Part shown: piece by piece, positions 54,461 to 63,881 of the stretch | Layout: each line of letters starts with the position of its first letter | Numbering within the stretch: position 1 is the stretch's first letter | Assembly (NCBI RefSeq): GCF_001685485.1 | Contig: NZ_BDEL01000001.1 | Location: forward strand, 927,501 to 991,500 | DNA: 64,000 nt | DNA from: Formosa haliotis | GTDB lineage: Bacteria > Bacteroidota > Bacteroidia > Flavobacteriales > Flavobacteriaceae | Reading direction: 5' to 3' | Notes under the pieces: model-generated | Database searches by the model: none | The model's input: only the letters and a program-made list of their open reading frames with translations | Told to the model about the DNA's origin: nothing | Position numbers and translations under genes: made by a program

Positions 54461-55054
54461 ATGAAAACGATACACAATTATAACTCCAAAACAATGACTA
54501 AACATGTAATGCTCTTCGCTATTGTGATGCTTTTACTTCCTGCAAGTATGATGGCCCAAACTATTTTTGATAAGTATAGCGAAAACCCAAATGTAACTTA
54601 TGTAAACATTAAACCTAGAATGTTTCAAATGTTGGCGAAATTAGATATTAGTACCAACGATCCCGAGTCTCAAGCCTATTTAAATATGGTAAATAGCATT
54701 ACCAGTTTTAAAACTATTATTACCGACGACAAAGCTATTGCTGAAGATATTTCGGCTTGGATGAAATCTAAAAAAGGAGGCTTAGACGAACTTATGGAAG
54801 TAAAAGATGATGGAAAAGAAATGAAATTTTACGTAAAAGAAGGTCGTGATGCCGACCACGTAAAAGAACTTCTAATCTTTGTTAACGGTATTGGCGACTT
54901 AACCAAAGAAGCTAATATTGAATTGAATGGCAAACCTCGTGAAATTGAAACTGTAGTAGCCCTTTTAACTGGAGATATTAATTTAAACGAAATCTCTAAA
55001 CTAACCAGTAAAATGAATATCCCTGGAGGAGAACATTTAAAGAATAAAAAATAA
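54461..55054 (+). CDS. DUF4252 domain-containing secreted protein
   Basis: A 197-residue protein with a signal peptide (MLFAIVMLLLPASMMAQT) and the DUF4252 pattern: NVTYVNIKPRMFQMLAKL, then FKTIITDD, DDGKEMKFYVKEG, ELLIFVNG and VVALLTGDINLNEISKL. A second possible start at 54494 gives a more compact signal peptide. The function is unknown. It is 6 nt after the anti-sigma gene, so it belongs to the sigma operon. Confidence 0.85.
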   Translation: MKTIHNYNSKTMTKHVMLFAIVMLLLPASMMAQTIFDKYSENPNVTYVNIKPRMFQMLAKLDISTNDPESQAYLNMVNSITSFKTIITDDKAIAEDISAWMKSKKGGLDELMEVKDDGKEMKFYVKEGRDADHVKELLIFVNGIGDLTKEANIELNGKPREIETVVALLTGDINLNEISKLTSKMNIPGGEHLKNKK

Positions 55055-55091
55055 AGTAAAAGTGTAGTTACGTAAAATAAAGTTGAAAAGA

Positions 55092-55177
55092 ATCGTCATC
55101 CAGAACTCGTTTCAGAATCATACATGACTGTAAATCAGTGGTACACAGTGAATTCCTAAAATTAAAAAGATGACGAT
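55092..55177. repeat. Short intergenic palindromic repeat
   Basis: ATCGTCATC (55092-55100) and GATGACGAT (55169-55177) are exact inverted ends of an 86-nt element between the two DUF4252 genes. The interior (CAGAACTCGTTTCAGAATCAT) resembles the interior of the element at 24711 (CTGAATGTATTTCAGAATCTCAT), so the two may be related non-coding repeats. Confidence 0.5.
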
Positions 55178-55228
55178 ATCGACTCTAACAATCACATTCT
55201 CGAAAATTCAAATAAAATAAAATTAACC

Positions 55229-55777
55229 ATGAAATCTTTTAAATACATCCTTACCATAACGGTTTGTTTCGGCTTATTACTTACCAGTTGTAAATCTGAA
55301 CCAACGCTGCAAACCTATATTGTAGACCATCAAGAAACTCCAAATTTTACAACTGTAGATTTACCTCTCTCGGTTTTAAATTTAGATGAATCGAAACTAA
55401 ACGAAGACCAAAAAGAGGCGTATAAATCTATAAAACGATTAAATTTTTTAGGATACAAAAAAGAGGCGAATCAGTTGGAAGCCTATCAAGCCGAAAAATC
55501 TAAAGTAGAACAAATTTTAAACGACAACATTTACAAGGAGCTTATGGTAATTAATAACCACGGCGGAAAATTCACTTTAAAATATATAGGCGATGACGAT
55601 GATTCTATAGACGAACTTATTGTTTATGGAAACTCTAATGATGCAGGTTTTGGTATTTTAAGAGTCCTTGGAAAAAACATGAAACCAGAGCAAATTGTTG
55701 CCTTGGCTAAGACAATAGAAGAAGGCGATATAGACACCTCTAAACTAAAAGATGCTTTAAATTTCTTAGAAAACTAA
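55229..55777 (+). CDS. DUF4252 domain-containing lipoprotein
   Basis: A 182-residue lipoprotein (FGLLLTSCKSEPT, cysteine near 21), a paralogue of the gene before it: NFTTVDLPLSVLNLD, LMVINNHGGKFTLKYIGDDDDSIDELIVYGNSNDAGFGILRVLG, and EGDIDTSKLKDALNFL. It lies 174 nt after the first copy, with a repeat element between. The function is unknown. It is probably the last gene of the sigma operon, as a terminator follows. Confidence 0.86.
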   Translation: MKSFKYILTITVCFGLLLTSCKSEPTLQTYIVDHQETPNFTTVDLPLSVLNLDESKLNEDQKEAYKSIKRLNFLGYKKEANQLEAYQAEKSKVEQILNDNIYKELMVINNHGGKFTLKYIGDDDDSIDELIVYGNSNDAGFGILRVLGKNMKPEQIVALAKTIEEGDIDTSKLKDALNFLEN

Positions 55778-55795
55778 AACGCTACTATATTCTGA

Positions 55796-55844
55796 AAAAA
55801 ATAGCCCTGTTCGGTTTTTAAAACCAACAGGGCTGTTTTTTTTG
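55796..55844. terminator. Terminator after the DUF4252 pair
   Basis: AGCCCTGTT (55803-55811) and AACAGGGCT (55826-55834) pair, with an inner GGTTTT/AAAACC stem, and a run of Ts follows (GTTTTTTTTG). A6 on the left makes it usable in the minus direction as well. Confidence 0.85.
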
Positions 55845-55891
55845 TTATATTCAAACAACATGTAACTTGTTATTCCTATAATAAATAAAGC

Positions 55892-56684
55892 TTAAAAATC
55901 TTTTCTAGACACGGTACCACCATTAATCTCTGTAATATTTAACACCTTAGGTTCGCCTTGATAAAAAATTGAACTTCCGTTATTAGCTGTTGCTGTTAAT
56001 GTATTTACTGCTTGTACCCAACCATTACCGCCGTTGTCGGTCGTGATATTACAAGTTACCCCGCGAATGGGCGCAATAACCTCCCAACCCGCGTATGGAA
56101 AATCTAAATTAAAACGACACCCGTTATTTAAATTGATGTATTGTTCGGTTGCAAAGCCTTCCATATTACATCGGCTTCCATCAGATAATTGCACGTAAAG
56201 TTCATTGGCTTCCACATCTACCAAGGCCATTTTAGCGGCATTTTCTAAAGCGACATCTAACACAGCAACATCTAAAGAAAAGGCATTATAAATTTCGGCA
56301 GCATCATAACCACGAATGATTAAATCTGACGAAGAGGTTACAAAATTATTATCAAATTCTAAGGTTCCGTTGTTTTGCACAACTATAGAACTTATATCGG
56401 GATGTTGAACAAAAACGACCACCTGGCTAGCACTAGCACTAACATCAGACATATTTAATTGTCCGTTTTCTACATATAAATCTACTGTTTTTAAATTGCC
56501 ATCGCCATACAATTATACAATTTGGTTGGGTCCAGACTGCAACACCAAAGTCACATTCCCTTGTACATTTAAACTATCGAAATAAGGAAAATCTATATTA
56601 TAACCATCATCGGTTGAAGAGTCGCAAGACACTATTAAGAAAAATAAAACTAGACCTAAAGTCGACACTAATTTTTTCAACATA
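55892..56684 (-). pseudogene. DUF2807-like surface lipoprotein, broken by a frameshift and a stop
   Basis: The ATG at 56684 (MLKKLVSTLGLVLF) begins a lipoprotein signal. A run of six bases (A on plus, 56640-56645) shifts the frame; with five it would continue FLIVSCDSSTDDGYNIDFPYFDSLNVQGNVTLVLQSG. That frame then meets TAA at 56513-56515 and resumes as LYGDGNLKTVDLYVENGQLNMSDVS down to 55892. The long last part (206 codons) is a beta-rich, DUF2807/head-GIN-like region (IVVQNNGTLEFDNN; LYVQLSDGSRCNMEG). Two separate lesions favour real decay over sequencing error, though error is not excluded. Confidence 0.72.
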
Positions 56685-56731
56685 ATACCTGTTTTTGTTT
56701 AGATAAATATATTACAAAAATATACCCCAAC

Positions 56732-56763
56732 AAAAAAAGCTACCCAAATTGGATAGCTTTTCA
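56732..56763 (-). terminator. Terminator after yajC
   Basis: AAAGCTACCCA and TGGATAGCTTT pair with one mismatch around a very short loop, with A7 on the left giving the U tract on the minus strand. It is 22 nt past the yajC stop. Confidence 0.75.
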
Positions 56764-56784
56764 TATTGTATTTTAACCTCTGGG

Positions 56785-57078
56785 TTATTTTACCGTTTCT
56801 GGCTTATTTAAAGCTGAACTCATTTCCATAGAAATAGAAGAACGTTCAAATTTAATTTTACCTGCAAGTGTTTCAATAACACAAGTATTGTCTTTATCGA
56901 ATAAATCGACAATCTTTCCGTGCATACCACTTTTAGTTATAACACGATCGCCACGTTTTAACTCGCTAGCGAATTTTTTTTCTTTTTTCTGACGTTTCAT
57001 TTGTGGTGCAATCATAAAGAAATACACAACCACAAACATTAATACAAACGGCAATAATGAACCAATACCTTCTGTCAT
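56785..57078 (-). CDS. yajC: Preprotein translocase subunit YajC
   Basis: A 97-residue protein: one membrane helix (LLPFVLMFVVVYFFMIAPQMKRQKKEKKFASELKRGDRVITKSGMHGKIVDL) with the family's IAPQxKRQK motif. It is an accessory of SecDF in protein export. Its ATG overlaps the stop of the DUF1573 gene (TAATG), so it is translationally coupled in the nusB-DUF1573-yajC operon. Confidence 0.95.
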   Translation of the reverse strand: MTEGIGSLLPFVLMFVVVYFFMIAPQMKRQKKEKKFASELKRGDRVITKSGMHGKIVDLFDKDNTCVIETLAGKIKFERSSISMEMSSALNKPETVK

Positions 57079-57575
57079 TATGATTGAATTTGAGGAGTTG
57101 CTAATTGATTTGTTGCACCTGCAGCATTAGGATCTGGCTTAACAAAAGCTTTAATCTTAACTAAATCTTTACCTGCTTCGGTATTAGATGTTACGGTAAT
57201 TGTTTTTGTAACACTATTTGCACCAGAACCATTAAATTTAACTGTAAATTTCCCTGTCTCTCCTGGAGCTAAAGGTGCTTTACTCCAATCTTGAGGTACT
57301 GTACAACCACAAGAACTCGTAATACTTGAAATTACTAATGGAGCGTCTCCTGTATTTTTATATTCGAAAACCGTTTCTACTTCTGTTTTAGATTCTATAG
57401 TCCCGAAATCATGTTCTGTTTCTGTAAACTCTATTTTAGGGAATTTAGATGAATTTGCATCACGTTCTGCAGCAACTGCTACATTTTCTTCATTTACTTT
57501 TTTAGAAGCGTCTTCCTTACAAGATGTAAAAGCGATTAAGCAAACTGCGCTTAATCCTAGCATTATTTTTTTCAT
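57078..57575 (-). CDS. DUF1573 domain-containing lipoprotein
   Basis: A 165-residue lipoprotein (start ATG 57575; VCLIAFTSCKED, cysteine near 18). The DUF1573 beta-sandwich is at about 45-140 (FTETEHDFGTIESKTEVETVFEYKNTGDAPLVISSITSSCGCTVPQDW) with the typical SCGCT motif. The function is unknown; the position between nusB and yajC is conserved in Flavobacteriaceae. The longer frame to 57620 lacks a signal at its N-terminus and is rejected. Confidence 0.9.
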   Translation of the reverse strand: MKKIMLGLSAVCLIAFTSCKEDASKKVNEENVAVAAERDANSSKFPKIEFTETEHDFGTIESKTEVETVFEYKNTGDAPLVISSITSSCGCTVPQDWSKAPLAPGETGKFTVKFNGSGANSVTKTITVTSNTEAGKDLVKIKAFVKPDPNAAGATNQLATPQIQS

Positions 57576-57620
57576 AATAAATATATTTTTTAAAGGGATA
57601 AATGTACTAATAATTTCCAA

Positions 57621-58565
57621 CTACATCAACCCTCTCCCGACTTTATTTAAAGTTCCTTTTTCTTGATATTCCTTAACTAGCTTATCTAAAATACCATTTA
57701 TAAAAATACTACTTTTTGGAGTCGAATATTCTTTGGCAATTTCTAAATATTCGTTAATAGTAACCTTTACCGGAATAGATGGAAAATATTGAAGTTCGCA
57801 AACCGCCATTTGCATTAATATATAATCGATTTGTGCAATACGTTCGGCTTCCCAGTTTTTTGCTTTTTTATCAATTTCTGCATTTAATTTTGACTGATTT
57901 AAAATGGTCTTTTTAAACAGATTAATTGCAAACTCTTTATCGTCTAAATCCTTATATAATTTAGGCACAAAATACGAATCGGCTACGCTAGGTTTAGATT
58001 TGCGTAATAATTTTAAAATGGTTGTATTTACCGTAGGTAAATCGTCTAACCAAGTTAAGTTTTTGTCTTCTAAATAATCGTAAAGTTTTTCGTTTGGCGC
58101 AATAATTTCTTTGTACACATCTACTATAAAGTGCTTATCGGATTTAAAGTCTGATGTTCGCGTTTTCATATAATCGGCATAGATTTCGCTAGATAAAATC
58201 TCTTTATATATAACGTCTACATATTCGTTATCTAATTCCCAATTATCTACACCATAATTTCTAATGGTATCTTCTAACAAACTGTTTTGTCTTAATAACT
58301 GAAGGACTTCGTTATTAACTAATTTTTTGTTTGGATTTTTATCTTCGGAAGTAGCAAGATGCTTTAATTGCGATTTATCAAGATGATTTTCTACGCGTTT
58401 TTGAACCTCAATAAGTAACGATAATTGTAACAAGTATAAATGATACATATCGTCTAAACTATGAACTAAAAACTTTTGATCTGTTCTAAAATCATCACTT
58501 TCTCCACCTTTAAAAGCATAGATGGTTTGCATTACTTTTACGCGAATATGTCTTCTATTAAGCAT
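57621..58565 (-). CDS. nusB: Transcription antitermination protein NusB
   Basis: A 314-residue protein, as usual for Bacteroidota, in which NusB has a long N-terminal extension. It begins MLNRRHIRVKVMQTIYAF. The NusB core is in the last 130 residues (AINLFKKTIL...WEAERIAQIDYILMQMAVCELQYFPSIPVKVTINEYLEIAKEYSTPKSSIFINGILDKL). It binds boxA RNA with NusE in rRNA antitermination. It heads the operon with DUF1573 and yajC, 45 nt downstream. Confidence 0.94.
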   Translation of the reverse strand: MLNRRHIRVKVMQTIYAFKGGESDDFRTDQKFLVHSLDDMYHLYLLQLSLLIEVQKRVENHLDKSQLKHLATSEDKNPNKKLVNNEVLQLLRQNSLLEDTIRNYGVDNWELDNEYVDVIYKEILSSEIYADYMKTRTSDFKSDKHFIVDVYKEIIAPNEKLYDYLEDKNLTWLDDLPTVNTTILKLLRKSKPSVADSYFVPKLYKDLDDKEFAINLFKKTILNQSKLNAEIDKKAKNWEAERIAQIDYILMQMAVCELQYFPSIPVKVTINEYLEIAKEYSTPKSSIFINGILDKLVKEYQEKGTLNKVGRGLM

Positions 58566-58626
58566 AGTTACAAAGAACTTTTAACCTCCTTTAAAGGAGC
58601 ATGAATGATAGCCTTAATGGCATTAA

Positions 58627-58662
58627 AATAAAAAAGCCGAAAGTTTTAAATAACTTTCGGCT
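58627..58662 (-). terminator. Terminator after leucine dehydrogenase
   Basis: AGCCGAAAGTT (58635-58645) and AACTTTCGGCT (58652-58662) form a perfect 11-bp stem, with a run of As to the left that gives the U tract on the minus strand. Confidence 0.88.
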
Positions 58663-58691
58663 GCAAAAATACGCTTTTTGGGCAAATAATA

Positions 58692-59795
58692 TTATTTATT
58701 CCCTTCTTTTTTTCGTGTTTCAATTCTGGATTTTGCTACTTCTAGTGCTGCCTGATTTGGTGTTATATGGTGTATATCTGCATTGTTTAAAATTTCTAAA
58801 GTTGTATTGTAGATGTTTTGAGTTTTACTCATAATTTCATCTTTACCATAACCTGCAATTTCTGCATATACATTGATAATACCTCCTGCATTAATTAAAA
58901 AATCTGGTGCATAAACAATACCGCGATCTTGTAAAATAGGGCCATGAACCAATTCGTTTGCCAATTGGTTATTTGCCGCACCGGCGATAACTTTAGCTTG
59001 AATTTGATGAATGGTGTCGTCGTTTATTGTAGCTCCTAATGCACAAGGCGCATAAATATCTACAGCCTCGCTATATAAATTAGAACCTCTGTAAATTGTA
59101 GCACCGTAAGTTTTACTAACTGCTTCTAAGCGCGATTCGCTAATATCACTAATAATAACCTGTGCTCCTTCTTTAGTTAAATAATCTACTAAAGTTTCAC
59201 CTACATGGCCAATGCCTTGAACTAGGATCGATTTACCTTCTAATTGATCTGAACCGAATTTAAATTTTGCGGCAGCTTTCATTCCCATATACACCCCATA
59301 AGCTGTAATTGGCGATGGGTTTCCTGCTCCCCCTTTAGATTCTGAAATTCCGGTTACATAAGGGGTTACTTCACGTACTAAATCCATGTCTGATGTTTCC
59401 ATTCCTACATCTTCCGCAGTGATATATTTCCCGCTTAACGAATGTACAAACTCCCCAAAACGTTTCATTAATTCTGGTGTTTTTTGGGTTTTAGCATCAC
59501 CTATAATCACCGCTTTACCACCACCAAGATTTAACCCGGTTACAGCCGCTTTATATGTCATTCCTCGCGACAAACGTAAAACATCATTTAGGGCTTCCCA
59601 TTCGTTATTATAGTTCCACATTCTAGTTCCTCCTAAAGCAGGTCCTAATACCGTGTTATGAATACCAATAATTGCTTTTAAACCTGTATCTTTGTCATTG
59701 CAAAACACAATTTGCTCATGATTATTAAATGAGTGTTGACCAAAAACAGGGTCAACTTTATACAGTTCATTTGCTTTTAAAACTTCTGAAACCAT
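58692..59795 (-). CDS. Leucine dehydrogenase (Glu/Leu/Phe/Val dehydrogenase family)
   Basis: A 367-residue amino acid dehydrogenase. It has GPALGGTRMWNY near 52, the substrate-binding GLNLGGGKAVI near 89-99, SGKYITAEDVGMETSDMD near 125-142, and the NAD-binding GIGHVGETLVDYL near 190. The short length (about 365) fits leucine or phenylalanine dehydrogenase. It deaminates branched-chain amino acids to 2-oxo acids with NAD+. It is single and ends in a strong terminator. Confidence 0.93.
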   Translation of the reverse strand: MVSEVLKANELYKVDPVFGQHSFNNHEQIVFCNDKDTGLKAIIGIHNTVLGPALGGTRMWNYNNEWEALNDVLRLSRGMTYKAAVTGLNLGGGKAVIIGDAKTQKTPELMKRFGEFVHSLSGKYITAEDVGMETSDMDLVREVTPYVTGISESKGGAGNPSPITAYGVYMGMKAAAKFKFGSDQLEGKSILVQGIGHVGETLVDYLTKEGAQVIISDISESRLEAVSKTYGATIYRGSNLYSEAVDIYAPCALGATINDDTIHQIQAKVIAGAANNQLANELVHGPILQDRGIVYAPDFLINAGGIINVYAEIAGYGKDEIMSKTQNIYNTTLEILNNADIHHITPNQAALEVAKSRIETRKKEGNK

Positions 59796-59934
59796 TTTTA
59801 ATTATGTATTAAGTATTATTGATTGTTTTGAAATATTAATAAAAACTAGTCGCAAATCTAAGTCAATATTATCATATCTTCAAATTAATCATTGTTAAAT
59901 AACGAATAACTTAAAGTTAAAATTATATCGGTTA

Positions 59935-61694
59935 ATGAAAGCCCTTAAACATCTCAATAAATACTTCTTAAAATATAAATACCAATTACTTGTAGGAATA
60001 GCCATTACAATTATTGCTCGAATCTTTTTATTATTCACACCCCGTTTTGTTCGTGAAATTTTTAAAGTTGTAGAAGATTACAATCAAGGTATTATCACCG
60101 AAGTTTCTGTCGTACGATCAGAGCTTTTAGAAGATATTTTATACATTATTGGTGCTGCAATTATTGCGGGGATATTCACCTTTTTAATGCGACAAACCAT
60201 TATAAATATGTCGCGCCATATAGAATACGATTTAAAAACGAAATCTATCAGCAATACCAACGTTTGTCTTTAAATTTCTATAAAAAGAATCGCACAGGCG
60301 ATTTAATGAATCGCATAAGCGAGGACGTTAGTCGTGTTCGTATGTATGCTGGGCCAGCAATTATGTACACCATAAATACCATAACCCTATTTATAATCGC
60401 CCTTATTTATATGTATAGTGAGGCGCCATCACTAACGCTATATACGGTATTACCACTTCCTATATTATCTGTTGCCATTTATAAATTAAGTAAAGAAATA
60501 CACAAACGCAGTACCATTGTACAGGTGTATTTATCTAAACTTTCTACGTTTACACAAGAGAGTTTTAGCGGAATATCTGTTATAAAGGCTAACGGAATAG
60601 AACCGCAAACTTCCGAGAATTTTGAAATCCTTTCACAGGGAAGTAAAGAAAAGCAACTCGCCTTAGTACGCATTCAAGCTTTATTTTTCCCGATGATGAT
60701 TTTACTAATAGGGGTGAGTAATTTAATAGTGATTTACATTGGAGGTAAACAATATATTAATGGCGAGATTGAAAGTTTAGGAACTATAGCAGAGTTTATA
60801 ATTTATGTAAACATGCTAACCTGGCCTGTAGCTACCGTAGGTTGGGTAACCTCTATTATTCAGCAAGCCGAAGCTTCTCAAAAACGTATTAATGAATTTT
60901 TAGATATTGAACCAGAAATTAAAAATACGATTGAGGCACCGTCTCATATTTCCGGAAATATTGCTTTTAAAAACGTGTCGTTTACCTACGACGACACCAA
61001 TATCCAGGCCTTAAAAGATGTTAGTTTTACAGTAAATCATGGAGAAACTCTAGCCATTATTGGAAAAACAGGATCTGGAAAATCGACCATCTTAGATTTA
61101 ATAGGTCGGCTTTACGACTGCGATAAAGGAACTATTTATATTGACAACATTGCTATTAATCAACTCAATTTATACAGTTTAAGAGATAGTATTGGCTATG
61201 TGCCACAGGACGCCTTTTTATTTTCCGACACTATAAAAAACAACATCAAATTTGGGAAAGAAGATGCCACAGATCAAGATGTCATTCAAGCCGCAAAATT
61301 AGCACAGGTACATGGCAATATTTCAAAATTCGCTAAAGGCTACGATACCATTTTAGGTGAGCGTGGTATTACCTTGTCGGGCGGACAAAAGCAACGTGTT
61401 TCTATAGCCAGAGCCATAATTAAAGACCCTAAAATATTGTTATTCGATGATTGCCTTTCGGCGGTAGATACAGAAACCGAAGAAAAAATTCTAAAAAACT
61501 TATACCAAGTGGCATCTGGTAAAACAACTATAATTGTGAGTCACCGAGTGTCTTCTGCAAAAAATGCAGACAAGATTATTGTGTTAGACGAAGGCCGAAT
61601 CATTCAAGAAGGATCGCATCAAGACTTAATAAATACAGATGGGTACTACAAAACCTTATATTTAAAGCAACTTAGTGAAAAAGAAATAACATAA
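59935..61694 (+). pseudogene. ABC exporter (fused membrane and ATPase domains), frameshifted
   Basis: The first frame (59935-60273, MKALKHLNKYFLKYKYQLLVG) covers the first membrane helices and goes wrong after RHIEYDLK. The continuation NEIYQQYQRLSLNFYKKNRTGDLMNRISEDVSRVRMY is in the other frame, to 61694. One more A in the run of five at 60234-60238 joins them into a normal protein of about 586 residues. The ATPase half has Walker A GKTGSGKST, Q-loop YVPQDAFLF, signature LSGGQKQRVSIARA and Walker B ILLFDDCLSAVD, where the usual catalytic glutamate is aspartate. A degenerate site suggests a heterodimeric exporter, but no partner is in the window. Lipid or drug export is inference. Confidence 0.85.
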
Positions 61695-61802
61695 TTTGTT
61701 GGTTAGTATTTCTTTTTTTAGATTTTTGAAAGGAAATTGCTTTACGTTTATAAAATAAATTGCAACTTAAATTATACATTTTAAATCTTATTAATAGTAA
61801 AT

Positions 61803-62198
61803 ATGACTATGGATACTAATGACATGATGGAGAAAGAGGAGATTTTTTCTAAAGTATTACGAGCAGGGAGACGAACATATTTTTTTGATGTTAGAGCTAC
61901 AAAGGCAGGTGATTATTATTTAACCATTACAGAAAGTAAAAAATTCACCAACGACGACGGGTCGTACCACTACAAAAAGCACAAAATATATTTATACAAA
62001 GAAGACTTTTCTGAGTTTAGAGATATTTTAAATGAAATGACCGATTACATTATTGATGAGAAAGGCGATGAAGTAATAAGCGAACGCCATCAGAAAGATT
62101 TCAAAAAGGATTACGAAACTAATCAAAGTGAAGAACCTGTTGAAGCTGGACATGCTTCTGCTGAAAAATTTACAGATATCGATTTTGATGATATTTAA
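61803..62198 (+). CDS. DUF3276 / PUR-domain nucleic acid-binding protein
   Basis: A 131-residue protein with the PUR repeat (EIFSKVLRAGRRTYFFDVRATKAGDYYLTITESKKFTNDDGSYHYKKHKIYLYKEDFSEFRDILNEMTDYII) and an acidic tail. Relatives (BpuR of Borrelia) bind single-stranded DNA and RNA. Several in-frame ATGs exist in the first nine codons (the last at 61827), and the conserved part begins EKEEIFSKV. It has its own terminator. Confidence 0.9.
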   Translation: MTMDTNDMMEKEEIFSKVLRAGRRTYFFDVRATKAGDYYLTITESKKFTNDDGSYHYKKHKIYLYKEDFSEFRDILNEMTDYIIDEKGDEVISERHQKDFKKDYETNQSEEPVEAGHASAEKFTDIDFDDI

Positions 62199-62220
62199 TT
62201 AAAATTGAATATAACTGATA

Positions 62221-62250
62221 CGAACCGTTGCTTTTAGTAACGGTTTTTTT
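62221..62250 (+). terminator. Terminator after DUF3276 gene
   Basis: AACCGTT (62223-62229) and AACGGTT (62239-62245) pair around GCTTTTAGT, followed by T6. It serves the plus strand. Confidence 0.82.
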
Positions 62251-62274
62251 ATGCTCAATCGTCATAATAAAGAA

Positions 62275-63318
62275 CTACAATTTTACCGCTAGAAGGTCTA
62301 CAACAAGAATTGCCATAATACTTAAAAAGGCTATGGCCCACCCCCAACTAAAACCAATAATTAATAGCAATACCAATAACCAAATAGGAACTAAGGTAAC
62401 TCCTAAAGCAAACCGAAATGTTCCTACAAACTCCTTTTCCTTTATTTTGGGTTGCGCAACAAATTTCCAGAAAAGATAAACTGGTAACAACATACCCTTT
62501 AATACTACGGTAAAACTTGTTTTTGCAGGTTTTAACCATGTTTTTTTGGTTTTAAACCCCTCTCCTTTTTCGCCATGTTTTAAATAATGATTTAGGGCTT
62601 TCGGGTTTAAAAAATCTGCGCCTTCGGCTTCTAACTGCTGTAAGCTAGAATCATAATCATCAAAAATATGGGTGGTCAATTCTTTTATTTCGGTTTCTAC
62701 ATCCGTTTTCAAGATCTTAACCGCTTCGGTCCTTTCTAAAGTTTTATAACGGTTTGCAGAAATAGGAGCGCCTATATTTAGTAACATACTATCTGCAAAA
62801 GCTTCTGGCGAATTGTAGTTCACTCCAACAGGAATTAACTGCAAATCTATATCTGGATGGGTATCTAAAGTACCTAATACAATACGCGTAAACCCTTTGC
62901 TAAGCGGGCGGACTTTTCTAATTAAATTATGACTTCCTTCTGGAAAAATAACAAGAGCTTCTCGCCTACTTAATAAGTGTTTACAGGTTTCAAAAATGGC
63001 ATTATTATTCAGTACCGTTTGCCAACCATCGCGTACACGATAAACTGGCAACATATTTAAACTTTTTAAAAATTTAGAAATCCAAGGTTTTTCGAACACC
63101 CCCGCTCGGGTTAAATAATAACAAAATCGTTCTAAACGTGTTGCCATTATTAACGGGTCTAACAAGCCATTTTGATGATTAGAAAGCAGTAAAACCGCTT
63201 TGTTTTTCGGAATAAACTCCGAGCCTTTAACACTTATCTTTTTATAATAAAAAAATAAACCTAAAGTCATATAACTTTTAAGCACCCTTAATTTAATCTG
63301 TTTTAAAATCATGCACAC
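62275..63318 (-). CDS. Glycerol/lysophospholipid acyltransferase (PlsC family) with membrane tail
   Basis: A 347-residue protein with an LPLAT domain (residues 25-215): LLLSNHQNGLLDPLIMATRL near 46 (histidine and aspartate five residues apart) and VIFPEGSHN near 125. The C-terminal 60 residues have two membrane helices (GMLLPVYLFWKF; GVTLVPIWLLVLLLIIGFSWGWAIAFLSIMAILVVDLLAV). It belongs to a type common in Bacteroidota. The acyl acceptor is unknown. It shares motif I spacing with the protein at 4275-5072, but unlike it keeps FPEG. Confidence 0.87.
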   Translation of the reverse strand: MCMILKQIKLRVLKSYMTLGLFFYYKKISVKGSEFIPKNKAVLLLSNHQNGLLDPLIMATRLERFCYYLTRAGVFEKPWISKFLKSLNMLPVYRVRDGWQTVLNNNAIFETCKHLLSRREALVIFPEGSHNLIRKVRPLSKGFTRIVLGTLDTHPDIDLQLIPVGVNYNSPEAFADSMLLNIGAPISANRYKTLERTEAVKILKTDVETEIKELTTHIFDDYDSSLQQLEAEGADFLNPKALNHYLKHGEKGEGFKTKKTWLKPAKTSFTVVLKGMLLPVYLFWKFVAQPKIKEKEFVGTFRFALGVTLVPIWLLVLLLIIGFSWGWAIAFLSIMAILVVDLLAVKL

Positions 63319-63500
63319 TTGTTGTTGGTTTACACCTATAAAAAGCCAAAACTAAAATTAATCTTAATAATAAAATACCATAGCCGAGAAAATTCAATAC
63401 AAATGAAATGCTTAATGGAAAGAGATCAACCTATCTCCATTAAATATCCAACTCGATACCTGATCTAATTGAAAATGTTCCCGTCTATTTTCAACAAATA

Positions 63501-63836
63501 CTACAATACTGGAGTTCCATTTTTAATAGGTTGCTCGGGATGTAAAAGCATAACATCGTTTTCTTTTACTGCACCCAACACCAAACATTCACTCATAAAA
63601 TTTGCAATTTGCTTTTTAGGAAAATTCACAACTGCCACTAATTGTTTGTGCATTAAATCTTCCTTTTTATATAAGGTGGTTATCTGAGCCGATGTTTTTT
63701 TAATACCTAAATCCCCAAAGTCTATGGTTAATTGATAGGCTGGTTTTCTGGCTTTAGGAAAATCATTAATGGCGATAATAGTTCCTACGCGTAAATCAAC
63801 AACACTAAAGTCTTCAAAATTTATAATCGGTTTCAT
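63501..63836 (-). CDS. csaA: tRNA-binding domain protein CsaA
   Basis: A 111-residue single OB-fold protein (FSVVDLRVGTIIAINDFPKARKPAYQLTIDFGDLGIKKTSAQITTLYKKEDLMHKQLVAVVNFPKKQIANFMSECLVLGAV). This matches the CsaA/EMAP-II-type tRNA-binding domain, a dimer known as an export-related chaperone in Bacillus. It is divergent from the thioredoxin-family gene, with 45 nt between. Confidence 0.93.
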   Translation of the reverse strand: MKPIINFEDFSVVDLRVGTIIAINDFPKARKPAYQLTIDFGDLGIKKTSAQITTLYKKEDLMHKQLVAVVNFPKKQIANFMSECLVLGAVKENDVMLLHPEQPIKNGTPVL

Positions 63837-63881
63837 TTTTTAAAAGTACAAATTATTACGAACTTTGATAAAAACAGAATT

